Assembly: GCA_937871155.1 (NCBI GenBank)
Contig: CALMXV010000448.1
Coordinates: 1-9,683 of the forward strand
Origin: an uncultured Taibaiella sp.
Lineage (GTDB): Bacteria; Bacteroidota; Bacteroidia; Chitinophagales; Chitinophagaceae
Reading direction: 5' to 3'
DNA: 9,683 nt
Part shown: in pieces, positions 1 to 7,660 of the stretch
Position numbering within the stretch: position 1 is the stretch's first letter
Layout of the letters: every line of letters begins with the position of its first letter
Position numbers and translations under genes: made by a program
Notes under the pieces: model-generated
What the model was told of the DNA's origin: nothing
The model's input: the letters and a program-made list of their open reading frames with translations, nothing else
The model's database searches: none

Positions 1-1385
1 TGCTCCTTCGGAATACCGATTGCAATATTTTCTGCTAAAGTGGTATTCATGATAAAAACATCTTGACGTACATAGCCAATGGTTTTCAGCCAACCGGCTA
101 TATTCGCTTCTGAAAGCTTGGTATCATCAATAGTTATTGAGCCTTCTGTAGGATGTAGGAATCCTAAAATATTGTTGATGATAGTTGATTTCCCAGAGCC
201 GGAACGTCCCACTATTCCTATCTTCTCTCCTTTCTTGATAGTAATGTTGCATTGATTGATTACCTGTTTTTCACCCGGTGCATATTGAAACGAAACGTCA
301 TTGAAGCGAATGGCTTCATCAAAATTCATTGGTGGCGCTTCTTGAAGTTTTTCATCATTCTTGAGGGCTGTAAAATAAGGGTCTTTTAAAATATAGTCTG
401 TATTAGTGATGATATTAAGCGACATCACAAAGCGATTGACAGAAGGAATACTTCTATAAGCAATCACAGAAAATAGAGAAATGGTAGTTACAATCTTATC
501 CATGTCTTTCAACACAAAAACGCCATAGAGTAATATGAGTACTACACATACAAAGATGACCACTTCAATAATACGTGTAGGGATAAACATCACAAAATCC
601 TTCTTGGCTTGTAACACACTATAGTTGGCGGCTATCTTTCTAAAACGTTCTTTAAGGTTTTTTTCAGTACCGGCAATCTTTATATCCACAAAACCTAAAA
701 TCATTTCTTGTGCATCTCCATAAAGGTTTACAAAGGCATCATTGCCTTCCTTGCCTGCTGTTCTTATCACGTTTTTCACCCTTGCATAAAAGATACCCAT
801 TGCCGGAAACAACACTACAATGAGTACTACAAACAAATGCCAATTCCATACACATATAACCATTGCTGTAAGCAAAAAAACCATTGCTTCGTTGATAACA
901 ATCATAGTAGATATAGCTACATTGCTGGCTAAGATGGCTTGCATATTTGTCAGCTTATTGACCCAGTCATAACTTGCTGTAGCTTGTATCTCCCGATAAG
1001 GTCGTTGATAAATTTTCTCAAGCACATTCATGGACGAGGTCACATAAAAATTCTTCACAAAACGAACTTGTAGGTAATTGACAAATAAACCAAAGAGGTT
1101 TTTAAGAATGATGATGATTAAAAAACAAAGTACTACGGCTATAAGCACTTCATTTTTGGATAGCCCGGACAATAGAGGAATAGCGGCAACAAATTTTTGA
1201 TAGAAGGTATCCGTCAATACAATTCCCACTACGGGTATGATAGAAGCTAAACCTAGTATATCCGTAAACGAAGTAATGAATGTCAACACCAATAGCCAAT
1301 GGAATTGCTTTTGCTGCGCTCCATTGAACATGGTATATAGTTTTGAAATAGCAATAAATGCTGCTGAATTCTTAAGCTTATTCAT
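1..1385 (-). CDS. ABC exporter, fused permease and ATPase (PglK/MsbA-like), 3' end cut by window edge
   Basis: The reading frame is open from the ATG at 1385 to the left edge (461 codons), so the gene is partial. Residues about 28-325 form the permease, with hydrophobic segments near 29-57, 79-102, 164-200 and 272-293. An ABC ATPase domain begins near residue 355. It shows the Walker A motif GRSGSGKST (393-401) and a Q-loop in YVRQD (Q441). The signature motif, Walker B and H-loop lie beyond the window; roughly 120-140 residues should be missing, judged from the usual 580-600. The early stretch LGLASIIPVVG resembles PglK-type flippases of lipid-linked oligosaccharides. The gene starts 22 bp after the Wzc-like kinase gene on the same strand, so it is probably co-transcribed. 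I infer that it flips a saccharide precursor or glycolipid across the inner membrane for the same surface polysaccharide. A general MsbA-type lipid exporter remains possible. Confidence 0.88.
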   Translation of the reverse strand, partial: MNKLKNSAAFIAISKLYTMFNGAQQKQFHWLLVLTFITSFTDILGLASIIPVVGIVLTDTFYQKFVAAIPLLSGLSKNEVLIAVVLCFLIIIILKNLFGLFVNYLQVRFVKNFYVTSSMNVLEKIYQRPYREIQATASYDWVNKLTNMQAILASNVAISTMIVINEAMVFLLTAMVICVWNWHLFVVLIVVLFPAMGIFYARVKNVIRTAGKEGNDAFVNLYGDAQEMILGFVDIKIAGTEKNLKERFRKIAANYSVLQAKKDFVMFIPTRIIEVVIFVCVVLILLYGVFVLKDMDKIVTTISLFSVIAYRSIPSVNRFVMSLNIITNTDYILKDPYFTALKNDEKLQEAPPMNFDEAIRFNDVSFQYAPGEKQVINQCNITIKKGEKIGIVGRSGSGKSTIINNILGFLHPTEGSITIDDTKLSEANIAGWLKTIGYVRQDVFIMNTTLAENIAIGIPKE

Positions 1386-1407
1386 TAAGTGGTTTTACAA
1401 TACAATA

Positions 1408-3831
1408 TTAATCTTTCAAGAAAAAGTCTAAGATACTTTTCTTCTTTTTACCCGTTGGGTTTTGTGTATAGTAACCACCAGAATCTCCATAGCTATAACT
1501 GTAGCCATAGCCATAGCCGTAGCCATAGCCATACTTCTTGAGATATTCAACTCCATTAAATAAGATACTGGAATTTTTGATTTTCTTTTCTCTGTGAAGG
1601 TTATCTAATATGCGCAACTGTTCTTTGATGGTAAATGATTGACGAACAACAAACATATTGACATCTGAAAACTGAGATAAGATTAGTGCATCTGAAACCA
1701 AACCAATAGGAGCGGTATCCATAATCACCACATCAAACATTTCAGAAAGCTCTTCTATCAATTGTTGAGTTGCCGGCAATACTAAAAGCTCACCTGGATT
1801 GGGTGGTATAGGTCCACAATTAGCAATGTATAAATTCTCATGAATACCGGAAGGCTTTACCGCACTAGCTATTCCACCGATACCGGCTAAATAACCGCTA
1901 ATACCTCCATCTGTTTGTAACCCTAGATAGTTGGAAAGTTTAGGCCTGCGTAAGTCAAACTCCATAATCACCACACGTTTGTTGGCTAAGGTCATCGTTA
2001 GACCTAGGTTTAGTGATATAAAGGTTTTACCCTCACCACTCATACTTGAGGTTACTAAATATACTTTCTTAGTTCCACCAATCGACATAAACTCTAGGTT
2101 AGCACGAATCAAACGAAACTGCTCAGCTATTGCGGTTCGTATATGAGGCCCTACCACTATGTGCTTGTTGCTTCCATAGCCATCAGAGCGAGAAATGGTT
2201 CCAATAACAGGCATGGTAGTGATAGTTTCAATATCATTTTCATTGACAATTTTATTACTCAAAAGTTCTTTAATAAAAATGACACTGAATGGCAATAATA
2301 GCCCTATGGCTATCATCATCCCATATATGTTGTTTTTTATAGGCTTGATGGGTTGGTCTTTTACATAAGGTGCTACTACAACTTTTGATTTGTTAGTAGT
2401 TGCATATTGTTTAATGTCGTTTTCTACACCACGTTGGTAGATGTATAAATACATTTCAGTTAACACCGGATACTCTCTTTTGGTCTCTGCCATGTCTATC
2501 TCTGCACTTGGCAATGTTTGCATTAATGCTTCAGAGTTTTCAATATTCTGAGAGGTATTCTGAATGCTTGTAGTCAAAGAACCCATAATGCGATCACAAG
2601 CATCTGCTATTTGTTTTCTTTGTGCATCTATATCTTCTTTTAGATTTAGATAAGAAGGGTTTAGTGGAGCAGTATTGCGTTCTAAAGAACTGGCTTTTTG
2701 TATCAACTGATTATACCCTGCTACTAATGCTGATAAGTATTCATCTTTTACGATAAGCCCGGCTATTACTTCATTTCTGGCACCTGACCCGTACAATACA
2801 TTTTGTTTCAGGTCTGCTATGGCTTTTTTCTGTAAGGCAAACTGTTCTGCTTGCTGCTCTTGTGATGTTTTTTGTGTTAATACGGCAGCGGTTTGTGCCT
2901 TTAGGTCAATGATGTTATTCTTCAGTTTTATTTCAGCTTCGGTAGAGTCTTTGCTTTTCAAATCATTCATAAAACGATATTTGTAGCGCTCTACTATTTC
3001 TCGGGTTTTTTCTGCTGAAAGGTTTAGGTTCTCTAGTTCTTTTTTCCTGTAGAAATAAATCAACGTATTAATTACATCTAAGCCACGTCTTTTGATATTG
3101 TCCGTGTATTTTATCTGCAACATACTGGTTCTCCCATCGCTGATGTCAACATTCAATTTTGAGATAGTAGCATCTGTTGCAATGCTTACAGGTTGTATTT
3201 TTACTGTGATTGGTGTATGATTAGATATATAGGCAAAATTGGCTTCTTTACGAGTTGATTTTTTAATCATGAAGCGTCCATAAGGTCGAACTATCCAATG
3301 GTTGTAGTTGTAATGTTGAGAAATTACTTCGGCTAATTCAAATTTATCTTCATTTACTCCTGTAAATTTCAATTGAAATTCTGAAGCTCCCAGATAACCA
3401 TTGCTGTCAAATACAATGCGAATAGGCGATTGTTCAAATACCTCTTCGTCATTTACTCTTCCCTCCGTATAATACTGTACATTCAACCCTAAAGAATCTA
3501 CTACAGTAGTTACCAAATCTTGAGAGGTCAATAAAAACATTTCATTATATAAGTTAGGGTCAGAGCTTCCGCCTTCACCACCACCCCCGGAAAATTTAGT
3601 TAAGATGTTACTTGCCGGGCTTACATCACGCTGTTCGATAAGTAAACGGCTGGTAACAGAATAGATGGGTGTGGTATATCTTAAATAAAGAAAAGCTATC
3701 AATGAAGATAAAAGCACGGATAAAATAATCCAGTGCCAGTTGGTCAAAATGGCGCCTAGCAGTCGTTTAAAATCAACTGTAGTATTGATTTGACGCATTA
3801 AATTACTTGATGTGGGTTGTCCGTTTTCCAT
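1408..3831 (-). CDS. Wzc-type polysaccharide co-polymerase fused to a tyrosine autokinase (BY-kinase)
   Basis: This 807-residue inner-membrane protein has the full one-chain Wzc layout. An N-terminal Wzz domain carries the first membrane segment (about 34-51). A long periplasmic part has a glycine-rich insert (81-88) and a helical, probably coiled-coil region (about 260-430). A GNVR-like segment follows (about 441-475), then a proline-flanked second membrane segment (about 503-521). The cytoplasmic kinase shows the ExxRxxRxNL motif (570-579), Walker A SSMSGEGKT (K602), Walker A' MEFDLRRPK (E624, D626; the first Asp is replaced by Glu) and Walker B VVIMDTAP (D705). The tail holds 11 tyrosines between 763 and 788, mostly as Gly-Tyr repeats, the expected site of trans-phosphorylation. 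Such kinases control chain length and export of capsule or exopolysaccharide, cycling with a Wzb-type phosphatase, which is not in this window. It follows the OPX gene by 26 bp. Confidence 0.95.
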   Translation of the reverse strand: MENGQPTSSNLMRQINTTVDFKRLLGAILTNWHWIILSVLLSSLIAFLYLRYTTPIYSVTSRLLIEQRDVSPASNILTKFSGGGGEGGSSDPNLYNEMFLLTSQDLVTTVVDSLGLNVQYYTEGRVNDEEVFEQSPIRIVFDSNGYLGASEFQLKFTGVNEDKFELAEVISQHYNYNHWIVRPYGRFMIKKSTRKEANFAYISNHTPITVKIQPVSIATDATISKLNVDISDGRTSMLQIKYTDNIKRRGLDVINTLIYFYRKKELENLNLSAEKTREIVERYKYRFMNDLKSKDSTEAEIKLKNNIIDLKAQTAAVLTQKTSQEQQAEQFALQKKAIADLKQNVLYGSGARNEVIAGLIVKDEYLSALVAGYNQLIQKASSLERNTAPLNPSYLNLKEDIDAQRKQIADACDRIMGSLTTSIQNTSQNIENSEALMQTLPSAEIDMAETKREYPVLTEMYLYIYQRGVENDIKQYATTNKSKVVVAPYVKDQPIKPIKNNIYGMMIAIGLLLPFSVIFIKELLSNKIVNENDIETITTMPVIGTISRSDGYGSNKHIVVGPHIRTAIAEQFRLIRANLEFMSIGGTKKVYLVTSSMSGEGKTFISLNLGLTMTLANKRVVIMEFDLRRPKLSNYLGLQTDGGISGYLAGIGGIASAVKPSGIHENLYIANCGPIPPNPGELLVLPATQQLIEELSEMFDVVIMDTAPIGLVSDALILSQFSDVNMFVVRQSFTIKEQLRILDNLHREKKIKNSSILFNGVEYLKKYGYGYGYGYGYSYSYGDSGGYYTQNPTGKKKKSILDFFLKD
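1489..1533 (-). repeat. Hexanucleotide tandem repeat coding the Gly-Tyr tail of the BY-kinase
   Basis: On the plus strand, 1501-1533 reads as five units of (A/G)TAGCC and a final ATA. On the coding strand these are alternating TAT/TAC and GGC codons. The unit degenerates toward 1489, where serine codons alternate with tyrosine. The array encodes residues 767-781, YGYGYGYGYGYSYSY. Because the unit is two codons long, gain or loss of a unit would add or remove one Tyr without a frameshift. Confidence 0.8.
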
Positions 3832-3857
3832 GAAACTAATTAATTACAGATAAACGT

Positions 3858-4682
3858 TTATTTGTTTAGGTTAGCTAATTGAACAATACCATACACCGAT
3901 AGCACAGTAGATACCAATGATGTGATAGCCGGCAAATACAATCTGAAAAAGTCGTTGCCTTCTTGTTTTCGAATCTTAGTAGGTTCTACATATACGATGT
4001 CATTTTGTTTTAAGTAGAAATAAGGGCTATTATAAACATCGCGGCTATTAAGGTTAAGGTGAGCATATTCACGGGTGCCTTCTGTTTCACGAATGACTAA
4101 AATATTGTCTTTCTTACCTGAAATAGGAATATCACCAGCCGCAGCTATAGCATCTATAATACTTATTTTATGATTAGGAGCAATGATGGTTCCAGGACGT
4201 GCTACTTCCCCTAAAACTGTTACTTTATAATTAGCAATGTTTACTTCTGCTACCGGATCTTTTACATAGTCTTTTAGCTTGTTGGTCAGTAGGTCTTTTA
4301 CCATACGAATACTCATTCCGCTTACTTTTATTTTTCCAATGACCGGATAATCAATAAATCCTTCTTTATCTACCAAATATCCTTTATTAGCTTGCCCCAT
4401 AGCACCGCCCATATTGCCCAAAGAAGGCGCTACACTAAATGACACACCCCCATCATTGAATACACTTGAGGGTGATTTGTCAATAATGCTGCTAATAGTA
4501 GAAATATGAATATTGAGGATATCATTGGGCTGTACAATAGCTTCATGAACTTTATTCATTTGCTGCACAATAACCCGAGGATCAGTGGGACTGTTCTCCG
4601 CAAAATACACGATATTCTTGGTGCCGGTACAAGATGCTATTAATAACATTACTGCCGATAACAAAACTGTTATTCTGTGCAT
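3858..4682 (-). CDS. Outer-membrane polysaccharide export lipoprotein (OPX, Wza/BexD type)
   Basis: The 274-residue product begins with a lipoprotein signal. A hydrophobic stretch is followed by the lipobox IASC, with the lipidated Cys at 18 and Thr-Gly after it. The Poly_export domain covers about 50-145, including QPNDILNI near 51 and GYLVDKEGFIDYPVIGKIKV from 101. An SLBB-like domain with VLGEVARPG (156-164) and DAIAAAGDI follows. A hydrophobic C-terminal segment (about 247-270) could cross a membrane. It is shorter than E. coli Wza, as is common for Bacteroidota OPX proteins. The family forms the periplasmic/outer-membrane end of the export channel and docks on the Wzc-type protein encoded next. 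This is the first gene of the leftward operon. The start is set by the signal peptide. I found no convincing -33/-7 promoter just upstream on this strand. Confidence 0.93.
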   Translation of the reverse strand: MHRITVLLSAVMLLIASCTGTKNIVYFAENSPTDPRVIVQQMNKVHEAIVQPNDILNIHISTISSIIDKSPSSVFNDGGVSFSVAPSLGNMGGAMGQANKGYLVDKEGFIDYPVIGKIKVSGMSIRMVKDLLTNKLKDYVKDPVAEVNIANYKVTVLGEVARPGTIIAPNHKISIIDAIAAAGDIPISGKKDNILVIRETEGTREYAHLNLNSRDVYNSPYFYLKQNDIVYVEPTKIRKQEGNDFFRLYLPAITSLVSTVLSVYGIVQLANLNK

Positions 4683-4743
4683 GAAGTAAATTTTAATGGT
4701 TTAGTTAAGTGGCTACTGTTGATTCGTTGCGTTGTTCATTTTT

Positions 4744-4752
4744 TTATCCACA
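4744..4752 (+). promoter_or_regulatory. Perfect consensus DnaA box
   Basis: The 9-mer TTATCCACA is identical to the high-affinity E. coli DnaA box. It lies 62 bp before the start of the leftward OPX gene and 86 bp before the first unit of the phased array, in the same orientation as that array. Confidence 0.65.
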
Positions 4753-4829
4753 ATTCTTTCTCAAGTAATAAAATAGTATCAACAAGTAAAATCCAATGCA
4801 AAATAGAATAGTATTTGAAATAATTCTAA

Positions 4830-4871
4830 TTTTCCACAACTATTCCACAAGTTATCAACAGATAATCAACA
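4830..4871 (+). repeat. Four DnaA-box-like direct repeats with exact 11-bp period
   Basis: The units are TTTTCCACA (4830), TATTCCACA (4841), TTATCAACA (4852) and TAATCAACA (4863). Each is separated by a two-base spacer, so their starts step by exactly 11 bp. Compared with TTATCCACA they match at 8, 7, 8 and 7 of 9 positions. All lie in the same orientation on the same helical face, as expected for cooperative DnaA filament assembly. DnaA binding is inferred. Confidence 0.7.
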
Positions 4872-5038
4872 TTTGTGCTTCAAAACTCTCCTGTAAAAAT
4901 CCATTAATTCTAAATAATTACTTACTAACAAATTGTTATTGAACAAAGACAATCCTTTCAATAACGAACCTCTTCTCGTTGAATTCGGCTTCTACAACTC
5001 TTTCGATGAATAAATTAATGTTAACTAAAGCTGTTAGC

Positions 5039-5069
5039 TTGTCCTCGTACAAGAAAATACGCAATTTTG
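5039..5069 (+). promoter_or_regulatory. Possible Bacteroidota-type promoter for the dsbA-like gene
   Basis: A TTG at 5039-5041 is followed, after 20 bp, by CAATTTTG (5062-5069), one mismatch from the -7 consensus TAnnTTTG. Transcription would begin near 5073-5077, leaving a short leader of about 15-19 nt before the ATG at 5092. The mismatch at the first -7 base keeps this tentative. Confidence 0.4.
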
Positions 5070-5091
5070 ACCTCCGTTAGAATTTCAGTTC

Positions 5092-6111
5092 ATGACAAAA
5101 ATTTCACCGATACGACGCCTTCTATTCATCTTATTAACCTTAACGAGCCTCTACAGTACCGCACAACAACAACCAACCACTATGAACAAATCTCAAAACC
5201 CTCTTCTTTGCGACCCCGAAACAGGAATTTGTGAAACGCCTTTACACAAAAGTAAATCTATTACGTCCACACAGCCAATAACCAATAACAAACCACTAAC
5301 TATTATTTATTTTACTGACCCCATCTGCTCTTCTTGTTGGGGCATTGAGCCTCAACTAAGGAAGTTAAAATTGGAATATGGGCATGAAGTAACTGTCGAA
5401 TATAAAATGGGTGGCTTATTGCCCGACTGGAGTTATAATAGTGGAGGCATCAGTAAACCATCGGATGTAGCTCATCATTGGGACGAGGTAAGCTTGTATT
5501 ATCAAATGCCCATTGATGGTGATGTATGGCTGGAAGATCCACTCCACTCTTCATTTCCGCCTTCTATTGCATTTAAAGCAGCACAGCTTCAAGACAATCA
5601 TTTGGCAATTTTATTTTTAAGAGAGCTTCGCGAACAAGTGTTTCTAAAAAAGAAAAATATCACACGATGGGAAGTAATAGAAACTGCCGCTCAAAAAGTT
5701 GGCTTAGATGCCCTAAAACTAAAAAAGGACTATACCACTGTCGCAGACTCGTTTTTTAAAGAAGATTTAAAACTTGCCGCATCTTTAGGCGTAAGAGGCT
5801 TCCCAACCTTTTTTATTCAAAACAAAGAAGGGAAACAAGAAACTATTTATGGTTCTAAGCCTTACGAAGCCTATGAGCAGGCTATTAAAAAACTATTTCC
5901 AACTACTACCTCCCAATCCTATAGCAAGCAATGGGAGGAATTATTTAAAACCTACCCTACACTGACGGCTAAAGAGTTTTCTGTACTTACAGACCAGTCT
6001 TTGTCTGCTAGTACAAATCAACTAAAGGAACTAACAAAACAAAATGTGCTAAAAGAATTGACAACAAAGAATGGCTCCTTGTGGTCTATCAACAATGTAA
6101 AGGAAAAGTAG
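5092..6111 (+). CDS. DsbA-family thioredoxin-fold protein (FrnE-like), CSSC active site, probably exported
   Basis: The 339-residue product has an apparent Sec signal peptide: Arg-Arg at 8-9, a hydrophobic core at 10-20 and a likely cleavage after STA (24). The thioredoxin fold starts at about 69 with TIIYFTDPICSSCWG, giving the redox pair C79/C82. The cis-proline loop is GVRGFPTFF (P238). Between them lies the helical insert typical of DsbA/FrnE proteins. A lysine-rich C-terminal region (about 275-339) is of unknown role. A second cysteine pair, C40/C47, sits in LLCDPETGIC before the fold. It likely acts as a thiol-disulfide oxidoreductase or isomerase; substrates are unknown. An internal ATG at 5182 (Met31) would give a cytosolic form without the signal peptide. 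I chose 5092 because the upstream stretch looks like a genuine signal peptide and a possible promoter lies just ahead of it. The neighbours do not suggest a shared pathway. Confidence 0.85.
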   Translation: MTKISPIRRLLFILLTLTSLYSTAQQQPTTMNKSQNPLLCDPETGICETPLHKSKSITSTQPITNNKPLTIIYFTDPICSSCWGIEPQLRKLKLEYGHEVTVEYKMGGLLPDWSYNSGGISKPSDVAHHWDEVSLYYQMPIDGDVWLEDPLHSSFPPSIAFKAAQLQDNHLAILFLRELREQVFLKKKNITRWEVIETAAQKVGLDALKLKKDYTTVADSFFKEDLKLAASLGVRGFPTFFIQNKEGKQETIYGSKPYEAYEQAIKKLFPTTTSQSYSKQWEELFKTYPTLTAKEFSVLTDQSLSASTNQLKELTKQNVLKELTTKNGSLWSINNVKEK

Positions 6112-6130
6112 TCGTAAGGCTACTTTTATT
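6104..6130. terminator. Bidirectional intrinsic terminator between the dsbA-like gene and gltX
   Basis: AAAAGTAG (6104-6111) pairs perfectly with CTACTTTT (6120-6127). Inside, T6112-G6119 (wobble) and C6113-G6118 extend the stem around a GTAA loop (6114-6117), a GNRA-type tetraloop in RNA. The T-run ends the rightward transcript, and the A-run on the other arm serves the leftward one. The TAG stop of the dsbA-like gene (6109-6111) forms part of the stem, and the gltX stop is only 8 bp beyond it. Confidence 0.75.
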
Positions 6131-6135
6131 ATCGG

Positions 6136-7653
6136 CTATAGTTGTTGTACTACTTGTTGGATACGATAAAGGGTTTCCTCCTTTCCTATCAAAGCGGCAA
6201 TATCAAAAACACCCGGTCCATACTTTCCTCCAACGAGCATAATTCTTAAGGGTAACATCACCTCTCCTTTTTTCAAACCTGTGGCTACCACTTGCGCATT
6301 AAAGCTTTGTTCCAATATATCATGACTCCAATCGGTAACGCTGTTTAGTGCTACTGTCCATGTAATAAAGAAAGCAGCTTTATCCGTATTCCATTTATCT
6401 TTTATTGCCTGAAGCTCTTCTATAGCAGGTGTTTCAAAAAAGAAATGACCTTGTGCCCAAAAATCTGACAATAAATGACAACGTTCTTTTATCAACCCGG
6501 CTACTTTCACTAAATAATCACTCGGATATTTTTTCTCTGTCTTAATAAAGGACTGCATGAGAACCGCTAATTGTTCATTCTGCTGTTTCTGAATATAGCA
6601 ATGATTAAACCACTTCGCTTTTTCATAATCAAACTTTGCCCCTCCTTTATGTACCTGCTCAATACTGAACGTTTCTATCAACTCTTCAATGGAAAATAAC
6701 TCTTGTTCTTTGCCACTACTCCATCCTAACAAAGCTAACATATTGATGAATGCTTCAGGCAAAAATCCTTTTTCTTTAAAACCTTCTGTATGCTCACCGG
6801 TTTTAGGGTCTTGCCAATTCATAGCAAATACCGGAAAGCCTAATCTATCGCCATCACGTTTACTCAGCTTTCCATTTCCATCCGGCTTTAAGATTAGCGG
6901 AAGATGCGCCCATTGTGGCATTGCATCTTTCCAACCTAAATATTGCCAAAGCAAAAGATGCACCGGTGCGCTCGGTAGCCACTCTTCCCCACGGAATGCA
7001 TGGGTGATTTTCATGAGGTAATCATCTACAACTACTGCTAGGTGATACGTAGGCATCCCGTCGGACTTCAACAGTACTTTATCATCAACCAAGTTGGTAT
7101 CGAAACTTATTTCACCGCGTATCATATCCGTAAAACTGACAGTCTCGTTTTCGGGCATTTTCATTCGAATCACATATGGCGTTTTAGCTTCAAATAAACG
7201 TTGTACCTCCTCTGGTGAGCAAGTCAGCGAGTTGCTCATATACTGCCTTACTTTGGCATCATACATAGGCGAGGGGTTCTTCTCCGTTTTATATTGGATA
7301 CGCATCTGTTCTAGGGCTTCGGGAGTATCAAATGCATAATAAGCATGCCCTGACTTCACCAGTTGCTCTGCATACTGTCCATAGATTGCTTTACGTTCGC
7401 TTTGACGGTAAGGACCATAAGCACCTTCTTTACGTGAGCTTTCATCCGGTGTCATTCCACACCATTCCAAACAATTGAAAATATACTCTTCTGCGCCAGC
7501 TACAAACCTTGTCTGGTCTGTATCTTCAATACGTAATACAAAATCGCCACCGTGTTTTTTAGCAAATAAATAATTGTACAAAACGGTACGCATACCGCCT
7601 AAGTGCAAACCACCCGTAGGACTGGGAGCAAAACGAACTCTAACTCTACTCAT
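6136..7653 (-). CDS. gltX: Glutamyl-tRNA synthetase
   Basis: The enzyme charges tRNA-Glu with glutamate in the cytosol. The 505-residue protein is full length for the class I GluRS family. It begins with RFAPSPTGGLHLGG (7-20), holding the HIGH-type motif HLGG (17-20). RIEDTD (41-46), the RGEEWL signature (221-226) and the KMSKS-type KLSKR (262-266) follow, then the helical anticodon-binding region to the C-terminus. The zinc-binding cysteines of the E. coli enzyme are absent: where that motif would lie, the sequence reads GHAYYAFDTPE (102-112). That is likely normal for this lineage. The sequence alone does not tell me whether the enzyme is discriminating or also charges tRNA-Gln. The start at 7653 is set by the conserved N-terminus and by the promoter immediately upstream. 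metG lies 131 bp upstream on the same strand. Confidence 0.97.
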   Translation of the reverse strand: MSRVRVRFAPSPTGGLHLGGMRTVLYNYLFAKKHGGDFVLRIEDTDQTRFVAGAEEYIFNCLEWCGMTPDESSRKEGAYGPYRQSERKAIYGQYAEQLVKSGHAYYAFDTPEALEQMRIQYKTEKNPSPMYDAKVRQYMSNSLTCSPEEVQRLFEAKTPYVIRMKMPENETVSFTDMIRGEISFDTNLVDDKVLLKSDGMPTYHLAVVVDDYLMKITHAFRGEEWLPSAPVHLLLWQYLGWKDAMPQWAHLPLILKPDGNGKLSKRDGDRLGFPVFAMNWQDPKTGEHTEGFKEKGFLPEAFINMLALLGWSSGKEQELFSIEELIETFSIEQVHKGGAKFDYEKAKWFNHCYIQKQQNEQLAVLMQSFIKTEKKYPSDYLVKVAGLIKERCHLLSDFWAQGHFFFETPAIEELQAIKDKWNTDKAAFFITWTVALNSVTDWSHDILEQSFNAQVVATGLKKGEVMLPLRIMLVGGKYGPGVFDIAALIGKEETLYRIQQVVQQL

Positions 7654-7660
7654 AAGGCTG

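Larger units (their letters stand above)
4744..4946. other. Candidate replication origin (oriC) or DnaA-binding locus in the 409-bp divergent intergenic region
   Basis: The non-coding stretch 4683-5091 separates the leftward polysaccharide operon from the rightward dsbA-like gene. It holds one perfect DnaA box (4744-4752), a weaker GTATCAACA (4776-4784), an array of four box-like 9-mers (4830-4871), and then a segment of about 83% A+T (4894-4946; 9 G/C in 53) that could be the unwinding element. A small inverted repeat, TTGTT/AACAA, lies at 4933-4946. Boxes all in one orientation, followed by AT-rich DNA, are the usual bacterial oriC architecture. Bacteroidota origins are often not next to dnaA, so its absence here does not argue against the call. 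I see no gene in this stretch. The alternative is a DnaA-titrating or DnaA-regulated promoter region. Confidence 0.55.

Noticed and set aside
3837..3861. Palindromes TAATTAATTA (3837-3846) and ATAAACGTTTAT (3850-3861) in the gap between the OPX and kinase genes
   Set aside because: They are AT-rich with no loop and no T-tract, so a terminator is unlikely; an operator function has no support beyond the symmetry.
4713..4739. Eight-codon minus-strand ORF upstream of the OPX gene, a possible attenuator
   Set aside because: It is too short to distinguish from chance in AT-rich DNA, and no promoter or hairpin accompanies it.
5028..5053. Small inverted repeats AAGCT/AGCTT (5028-5040) and CTTGT/ACAAG (5038-5053) before the dsbA-like gene
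   Set aside because: The stems are only 5 bp and overlap each other; this is within chance expectation and lacks a partner regulator.
5006..5080. 24-codon ORF (ATG 5006, TAG 5078) just before the dsbA-like gene, a possible leader peptide
   Set aside because: It has no ribosome-binding signal, its composition is unremarkable, and the only promoter-like element lies inside it.
6136..7653. Loss of GluRS zinc-site cysteines as a defect
   Set aside because: The catalytic motifs are intact and many bacterial GluRS lack this zinc site, so it is probably lineage-typical.
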